5,606 bases of DNA from Streptosporangiaceae bacterium. Lineage in GTDB: Bacteria; Actinomycetota; Actinomycetes; Streptosporangiales; Streptosporangiaceae. The stretch lies in NCBI GenBank assembly GCA_030042885.1, contig JASHYW010000655.1, positions 1-5,606 of the forward strand. Direction: 5' to 3'. The notes under the pieces were generated by a model. The model was not told the DNA's origin. It saw only the letters and a list, made by a program, of their open reading frames with translations, and ran no database searches. This document shows positions 1 through 3,009 of this stretch, piece after piece. Both the position numbers and the translations under genes were made by a program. Positions within the stretch are counted from its first letter, which is position 1, and every line of letters begins with the position of its first letter.

Positions 1-66
1 GCACATCGTGCTCTAACCGCGGGGGTACCCGAAGCCGATACCACTGAGGTACCAGTCTGACCCCTG

Positions 67-90
67 CGTGGCGGATGCCCAGCCGCCACG
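67..90 (+). terminator. Hairpin, probable terminator of a gene upstream of the window
   Basis: A perfect 8-bp inverted repeat (CGTGGCGG / CCGCCACG) encloses an 8-nt loop (ATGCCCAG) and is followed only by TTCC, without a T run. Actinomycete terminators often lack a long T tract, so this is compatible with an intrinsic terminator. The first 16 bases could be the last codons of a plus-strand gene (His-Ile-Val-Leu-stop, with TAA at 14-16), which the hairpin would then close. That reading rests on four codons and is weak. Confidence 0.45.
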
Positions 91-187
91 TTCCATCCTG
101 GGGGATGAGGCTCGTGGTGAATGACGCGCCCAGACTTATCCATGAGTGTGTCCTTGGCCGGGAGCTCCAGGCGGAGGTGGGCGTCAA

Positions 188-394
188 ATGAACTACCCGT
201 TGTGGAACCTGTTCTTGACCATGCTGTACCTGTTCATGTGGATCGTGCTGATCGTTCTTGTCGTCTGGGCCATCCTGAGTATCTTAAGGAGCAAGGACCT
301 CAGCGGCTGGGGATCACGAGCCGCGACACCGAGAAGCGGAGGTCCCCGCCGGACTTGGGAGGGGGCGGGGAGGGGGCCTCCGCTTCTGTTCTGA
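188..394 (+). pseudogene. 3'-truncated small membrane protein, PLDc_N/SHOCT type
   Basis: The start at 188 is fixed by a strong ribosome site (GGAGGT at 173-178, 9 nt before ATG). The frame encodes 68 residues: an N-terminal MNYPLWNLFLTML, one long transmembrane helix at about residues 8-33, then ILRSKDLSGWG at 32-42. From memory, this is the start of a common actinobacterial family (phospholipase D nuclease N-terminal-like), in which the SGWG motif is followed by a second helix with a LPFLGVLVY-like stretch and often a C-terminal SHOCT domain. Here all of that is missing. After Gly42 the sequence becomes Arg/Gly/Pro-rich with no family resemblance and reads through the hairpin at 332-387. 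I infer that recombination or deletion near base 313 removed the 3' part. A short single-helix membrane protein could still be made. Function is unknown even for the full-length family; the nuclease name reflects only fold similarity. Confidence 0.65.
332..387. terminator. Long bulged hairpin between convergent genes
   Basis: An 11-bp perfect repeat (AGAAGCGGAGG at 332-342, CCTCCGCTTCT at 377-387) continues inward as a further 8 bp (TCCCCGCC at 343-350 with GGCGGGGA at 364-371). The two helices are separated by a GGGGG bulge at 372-376, and the loop is 13 nt. The stem therefore has 19 base pairs. It lies about 54 bp beyond the stop of the minus-strand DUF397 gene and within the 3' end of the plus-strand membrane ORF. 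A bidirectional terminator is the simplest reading, although no T tract follows on either side. Confidence 0.5.
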
Positions 395-440
395 TCGACA
401 GCTACCGTGAGCAGGACGCTCTAGCATCTTGCTTGTGCAG

Positions 441-683
441 TCACTTCCTGCCGAAACTATCGAATTCTCCGTTTCGTACTCCTCCGAGAAAGGCGTGCCA
501 TTCGTCCGACGTGAATCGGAGAACCGGCCCCTCGGAGTCCCGGCTGTTGCGAACCCCGATTTCGCCGCCGGGCAGGCTCGCCACCTCGACGCAGTTGCCG
601 TTAGAGAAGCTAAGAGAGCTCTTGACCCAGTAAGAACCTGAACCCTGCCTTCCGGGTGCAGTTCCGAGTGTATTTCTTTCCAC
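441..683 (-). CDS. DUF397 domain protein (Scr2-like partner of XRE/DUF5753 regulator)
   Basis: This 80-residue protein is almost entirely one DUF397 domain. Diagnostic features are W19 followed by KSS (21-23), the NGNCVEVA core (28-35), a PGG turn, VRNSRDSEGPVLRFT (44-58) and the closing EWHAFLGGVRNGEFD (61-75). Length matches the family (60-90 residues). The GTG start at 683 is supported by GAGG seven nt upstream and by a promoter-like sequence 50-80 bp upstream. DUF397 proteins occur in actinomycetes next to helix-turn-helix/DUF5753 regulators. In Streptomyces coelicolor such pairs (Scr1/Scr2, and the whiJ and abaA loci) have been linked to development and antibiotic production and described as toxin-antitoxin-like; the biochemical activity of DUF397 is not settled. 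The expected regulator is the next gene upstream on the same strand, 336 bp away. The domain looks intact. Confidence 0.9.
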   Translation of the reverse strand: MERNTLGTAPGRQGSGSYWVKSSLSFSNGNCVEVASLPGGEIGVRNSRDSEGPVLRFTSDEWHAFLGGVRNGEFDSFGRK

Positions 684-735
684 GTCACTACCTCACTGAT
701 TAGTCTCTATGCCCTGATGCGTAGCTACAGAATGT

Positions 736-765
736 AGTTTAAGCCCTACTAATCGTAGTCGTCAA
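736..765 (-). promoter_or_regulatory. Promoter-like sequence for the DUF397 gene
   Basis: On the minus strand, TTGACG (765-760) is followed after 18 bp by TAAACT (741-736), which match the -35 and -10 consensus of the major sigma factor at five and four of six positions. The predicted transcript would start near 729 and give a leader of about 45 nt before the GTG at 683. The segment is AT-rich and carries repeated GTAG/CTAC tetramers, including CTACA-GAA-TGTAG at 725-737, which overlaps the end of the -10 element and the region just downstream, and the palindrome GTAGCTAC at 721-728. These could bind a regulator. Confidence 0.5.
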
Positions 766-850
766 CTCTTAGACTAGCAGACATCACTGGCATCCAGGAT
801 CCCCTTCGCCTCAAATAGCACTAAAGCCCGAGAATGCTTGTTGTGCCCTC

Positions 851-865
851 GGTGTACCGCACACC
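851..865. repeat. Inverted repeat GGTGT-N5-ACACC
   Basis: Perfect 5-bp arms (GGTGT / ACACC) flank ACCGC. With the base before it, the left half gives CGGTGTAC (850-857), an 8-mer also found on the minus strand at 2006-1999, inside the palindrome that overlaps the regulator's own promoter. It may be a second operator of that regulator, upstream of the DUF397 promoter. This is a short match and the symmetry of the two sites differs. Confidence 0.3.
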
Positions 866-1019
866 TCAGACGTGCACAGACATGGCTTCGCCCACCGACC
901 CAGCAGCGCCGCCAGCCAGTCCGGGCACGAGCAACTCAGGCCTGGCGGAAGCCGACCGCCTAGAAACGGCCACGTCAGAAGGCCAGCACCGCGACGACGG
1001 GGACACCGCCTTGGGTGAA

Positions 1020-1913
1020 CTACGCGTTGGCACGCTGACGGGCACCCGACCAGTGCGACTCAGCTGTTTCGAGTATGAGCTCCCTGGACGCCGCCGGGTC
1101 GAGCGACGCCTGGGCGAGCATCTGAAATGCGATCCTGTGCAGGTACGTCTCCCGCTCCCCCTCCAGGGTGAAGCCGCTCCGCAGATGCTCGGTGCTCACC
1201 ACGTCTTGCAGCATCGCATCACTATCTGCCCCGAAGCCGAAGATGACAAAGGACTCCCCGAAGACCGTGTGCTGCGCGTCAAGGGGGAGAATCTGCAACG
1301 TCAGATTTGGCCGGTCAGCCTCTCGGGCGAGACGCTGAAGCTGCTCGTACATGACCGACTCATCACCGATCCGGCGCTTCAACACCGATTCATCGAGCAC
1401 GACCGATAGCTGAAGCCCTTCGCGATTCAGCACCTGCTGGCGACGCATGCGCACCCGGACCAACCGTCCGATCATCCCCGGAGCGACTGGCTCGACCCGG
1501 CTGTAGCTGCCGATGATATGCCTGGCGTAAGCTTCCGTTTGCAGCAGGCCAGTTACCACATCAACGTGCCATATGGCCATGTAAGCTGCCTCGTGCTCGA
1601 GGCCGATGAACTGCTGATAGTCATCGGAAAGGCTATCGGCGAATTCTTCCCACCAGCCCTTCTGAGCCGCATCCTCCGCAAGCGCGAGAAGGCTCTCGCG
1701 GCGCGGCCCGGTGATCTGGTAGTAGTCGAGCAGCCTCTCGACTTCACCGGGCCGCAGGCCGGTCCTGGCCCGCTCGTACCTGCTGATCTTGGAGGGCGAC
1801 CATTTCAGCGCCGCAGCGACCGCGTCCCCGCTCTTGCCCTTGCTCTCCCTGATCCCGCGCAGTTCGGCGGCAAGCCGGCGCCGCCGCACCGTGGGGCTTG
1901 CTGGCGCGATCAT
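1020..1913 (-). CDS. XRE-family helix-turn-helix regulator with DUF5753 domain (Scr1-like)
   Basis: The ATG at 1913 is chosen over upstream in-frame starts because AGGAGGAGGG (1930-1921) sits just upstream at normal spacing and the first 37 residues of the longer frame would be read through the promoter. The 297-residue product matches the family length of about 280-290. Residues 12-67 form an XRE-type helix-turn-helix, with WSPSKISRYERARTGLRP (38-55) as recognition helix and flank. Residues about 105-285 form DUF5753, recognised by LEHEAAYMAIWH (105-116), GLLQTEAYAR (122-131), VVLDESVLKRRIG (171-183) and ILPLDAQHTVFGESFVIFGF (208-227). Such proteins are DNA-binding, usually thought to control their own promoter and a DUF397 partner; in S. 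coelicolor Scr1 acts as the antitoxin-like member and activates antibiotic production. The DUF397 gene follows on the same strand. No frameshift or missing domain is seen. The natural signal sensed by DUF5753 is unknown. Confidence 0.93.
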   Translation of the reverse strand: MIAPASPTVRRRRLAAELRGIRESKGKSGDAVAAALKWSPSKISRYERARTGLRPGEVERLLDYYQITGPRRESLLALAEDAAQKGWWEEFADSLSDDYQQFIGLEHEAAYMAIWHVDVVTGLLQTEAYARHIIGSYSRVEPVAPGMIGRLVRVRMRRQQVLNREGLQLSVVLDESVLKRRIGDESVMYEQLQRLAREADRPNLTLQILPLDAQHTVFGESFVIFGFGADSDAMLQDVVSTEHLRSGFTLEGERETYLHRIAFQMLAQASLDPAASRELILETAESHWSGARQRANA

Positions 1914-1969
1914 CGGGCGTCCCTCCTCCTCGGTGCCTCGCGGGCGGACCAGTGCGGCGGTCACGCAGA

Positions 1970-2024
1970 TTTCACCGAAACAGTCTGTGAAACCTTTAGT
2001 ACACCGTACATATACCCATCGCAA
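1970..2024 (-). promoter_or_regulatory. Promoter of the XRE regulator with two overlapping palindromes
   Basis: On the minus strand, TTGCGA (2024-2019) and TACTAA (2001-1996) are 17 bp apart, a plausible but imperfect -35/-10 pair (four and three matches). Two 11-bp palindromes share the centre ACC when read on the plus strand: GTAC-ACC-GTAC at 1999-2009, across the spacer and -10, and TTTC-ACC-GAAA at 1970-1980, near or just beyond the expected transcript start. The second is part of a wider repeat, TTTCAC (1970-1975) with GTGAAA (1987-1992). The centres are 29 bp apart. Placement over the -10 and start region is what an autorepressor site would look like; the link to this regulator is inference. 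Confidence 0.5.
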
Positions 2025-2032
2025 CCAAGGCC

Positions 2033-2278
2033 TCAGTCCTCACCAGCCCGTCGGCCAGGTATGGCGAGGGCACCGCCCCGCCATGTGCGGCTATCCCCCT
2101 GGCCCGGTTGCTGGACAAGCTCCGGGGCAGCGGTCTTGTCATCGTTGGCTCGGCCGGCTGATGCGGGCCTGCGATCGGCTGAGGGCGCAGGTTTCTGGCG
2201 CGGTCGAGTCATGAACTGGCCGTTGATACGCCACGTTCCGCCGGTCTTGATGATGCCTACCGCGGTGGGAATACCCAT
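2033..2278 (-). CDS. Doubtful small ORF upstream of the XRE regulator
   Basis: An 81-residue frame from ATG 2278 (MGIPTAVGIIKTGGTWRING...) ends with TGA at 2035-2033, nine bases before the -35 of the regulator promoter and on the same strand. Third codon positions are G/C-rich (about 70%), but so is the whole region. The longer version from GTG 2422 has no better support, and neither start has a clear ribosome site. The product is hydrophilic and Arg/Pro/Ala-rich after residue 24, with no domain, signal or membrane segment that I recognise. Its neat end before the promoter slightly favours a real gene or the remains of one; a chance open frame in GC-rich DNA is about as likely. Confidence 0.25.
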   Translation of the reverse strand: MGIPTAVGIIKTGGTWRINGQFMTRPRQKPAPSADRRPASAGRANDDKTAAPELVQQPGQGDSRTWRGGALAIPGRRAGED

Positions 2279-2340
2279 CTGCGACGGTTGCAGGGCAATA
2301 TGGCAAGCGGGACGGCGGTAAAGAAATGCGGCTGGAGTTG

Positions 2341-2383
2341 CTAACTCAGCCCGGGACCGCGACCGGGCCCGGGCGCCAGTTAG
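2341..2383 (-). terminator. Possible terminator of the secreted micropeptide gene
   Basis: CTAACT (2341-2346) pairs with AGTTAG (2378-2383), and inside it GCCCGG (2349-2354) pairs with CCGGGC (2369-2374, or alternatively 2363-2368). This gives a two-part stem with a small internal loop. On the minus strand it lies about 100 nt beyond the micropeptide stop and is followed within 20 nt by a T-rich stretch (GCATTTCTTT). It also overlaps the upstream part of the doubtful ORF's longest version, which counts against that longer start. Confidence 0.35.
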
Positions 2384-2485
2384 GCTCAGCGCAAGAACCT
2401 TGCCGCGGCGGGCGGCAATCACACGACCGGCCTGCCCCGGATCGGGCGGGTCGGCAACCGGCCGATAGTCGTGCGCCGGGTTAGT

Positions 2486-2653
2486 TCATCCGTGATAGTA
2501 AAAACCCTGGTGCGCGGAGGTTACCGACACCGACACCCCATGGGCGCTGGGCGCCTGCGCGGCCGCTGCGGGTACCGCTGAGCCAGCCAGAATTGATCCG
2601 GCAGTGCCGAGCGCTAGGATGGCGGAAATGATGATGGCTCGCTTCATGCGCAT
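2486..2653 (-). CDS. Secreted micropeptide with C-terminal FYYHG
   Basis: This 55-codon gene encodes a classical Sec signal peptide: basic MRMKR, hydrophobic AIIISAILALGTAGSILAG (6-24) and a small-residue end SAVPAAAA (25-32). Cleavage is expected around residues 29-33. The remaining mature peptide is about 23 residues (QAPSAHGVSVS... to QGFYYHG) with no Cys, so not a disulfide-bonded type. The ribosome site GGAGG (2662-2658) lies 4 nt before ATG 2653 and 10 nt before ATG 2647 (third codon); either start may be used, and MKR at 2647 is equally plausible. My recollection, not checked, is that short actinobacterial secreted proteins ending in aromatic-aromatic-His-Gly recur without assigned function. 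It is divergent from the LAL regulator, 352 bp away, which suggests but does not show a functional link. A signalling peptide, a surface component or a processed precursor are all possible. Confidence 0.75.
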   Translation of the reverse strand: MRMKRAIIISAILALGTAGSILAGSAVPAAAAQAPSAHGVSVSVTSAHQGFYYHG

Positions 2654-3005
2654 GATTCCTCCATGGCGTCTTCAGAGGTCAGCACCTTGCTGCCTGACCT
2701 CATCGGCTCGTCCGGCGCATCCCGAGTCATATGAGGTATTGCCAGTCCTGGGTTATTTCATGCACTCTTCTTAGATTTTCTTCAAATACTGAAACCTGCA
2801 TCAGATCTTTCATTATCCTGTTGCACGCAATATTCATCTCTTCGTGCGGAAAAATGTTAGCCGATCCGTGCCGCGCAAGGTTCTACGAAATTTTCACTGG
2901 CTTGGCGTGGGAACACTTTGTGCCAGAAGGTGATGTAGGATGCCGAATTAATGTCCGAAAAATGCTCGCTTGTTCCGTAGATGTTCTGGTAGTAAAGTTC
3001 GCTCC
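2654..3005. other. AT-rich divergent intergenic region
   Basis: The 352 bp between the divergent micropeptide and LAL starts must contain both promoters. G+C is 44% over 2761-3000 (105 of 240 bases), against roughly 70% in the LAL gene. For the LAL side, TAGGAT at 2936-2941 resembles a -10 element but has no good -35 at the proper distance, and TAGTAA at 2990-2995 could serve a start very close to the ATG. For the micropeptide side I found no convincing pair. A plus-strand frame at 2731-3018 encodes a Cys-rich product without codon bias and is not called. Confidence 0.5.
2675..2701 (-). promoter_or_regulatory. 8-bp inverted repeat in the leader of the micropeptide gene
   Basis: GAGGTCAG (2675-2682) and CTGACCTC (2694-2701) are perfect inverted arms around an 11-nt loop. 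An alternative shorter hairpin, CAGCA-CCT-TGCTG (2680-2692), overlaps it. The element ends 12 nt before the ribosome site, so it could be a dimeric repressor site or an RNA hairpin affecting translation of the micropeptide. Mutually exclusive pairings would fit an RNA switch, but no further leader structure was established. Confidence 0.45.
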
Positions 3006-3009
3006 ATGC
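2727..3009 (-). pseudogene. Possible remnant of an AT-rich minus-strand gene
   Basis: Two overlapping open stretches on the minus strand read like one protein broken by a frameshift. The first runs from 3009 to a TAA at 2859-2857 (WSELYYQNIYGTSEHFSDIN..., about 50 residues) and has no start codon before it. The second runs from 2882 to TGA 2729-2727 (ending in FEENLRRVHEITQDWQYLI); one extra base between 2857 and 2882 would join them. By my count third positions are richer in G/C than the others in the first piece (about 60% against 45%), and second positions are poorest in the second piece, as in real genes. The first piece begins where the LAL gene begins, as if cut there. A 36-codon ORF from ATG 2837 lies inside the second piece. 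I recognise no family. Chance open frames in AT-rich promoter DNA remain a serious alternative. Confidence 0.25.

Larger units (their letters stand above)
684..1019. other. Gene-free spacer between the regulator and DUF397 genes
   Basis: The half nearer the DUF397 gene (684-830) is AT-rich and contains its promoter-like sequence. The other half (about 840-1019) is GC-rich. A plus-strand frame is open from 834 to 1409, but it has no ribosome site and its larger part lies antisense to the conserved regulator gene, so I do not call it. An inverted repeat GGTGT-ACCGC-ACACC lies at 851-865. No minus-strand frame of convincing composition was seen. Confidence 0.6.

Noticed and set aside
1..16. Last codons of an upstream plus-strand gene (His-Ile-Val-Leu-stop)
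   Set aside because: Only four codons are visible; mentioned with the downstream hairpin but too little to call as a gene.
314..688. Minus-strand 124-codon frame overlapping the DUF397 gene
   Set aside because: The overlapping 80-codon frame carries the full DUF397 motif set and a better-spaced ribosome site; this one is a shifted-frame shadow.
834..1409. Plus-strand open frame of 191 codons
   Set aside because: No ribosome site before its starts, and most of it is antisense to the conserved DUF5753 region. The part before 1020 has G/C-rich third positions but no recognisable domain.
1914..2024. N-terminal extension of the XRE regulator to 2024
   Set aside because: It would translate the promoter and palindromes, and a strong ribosome site sits before ATG 1913, which gives the usual family length.
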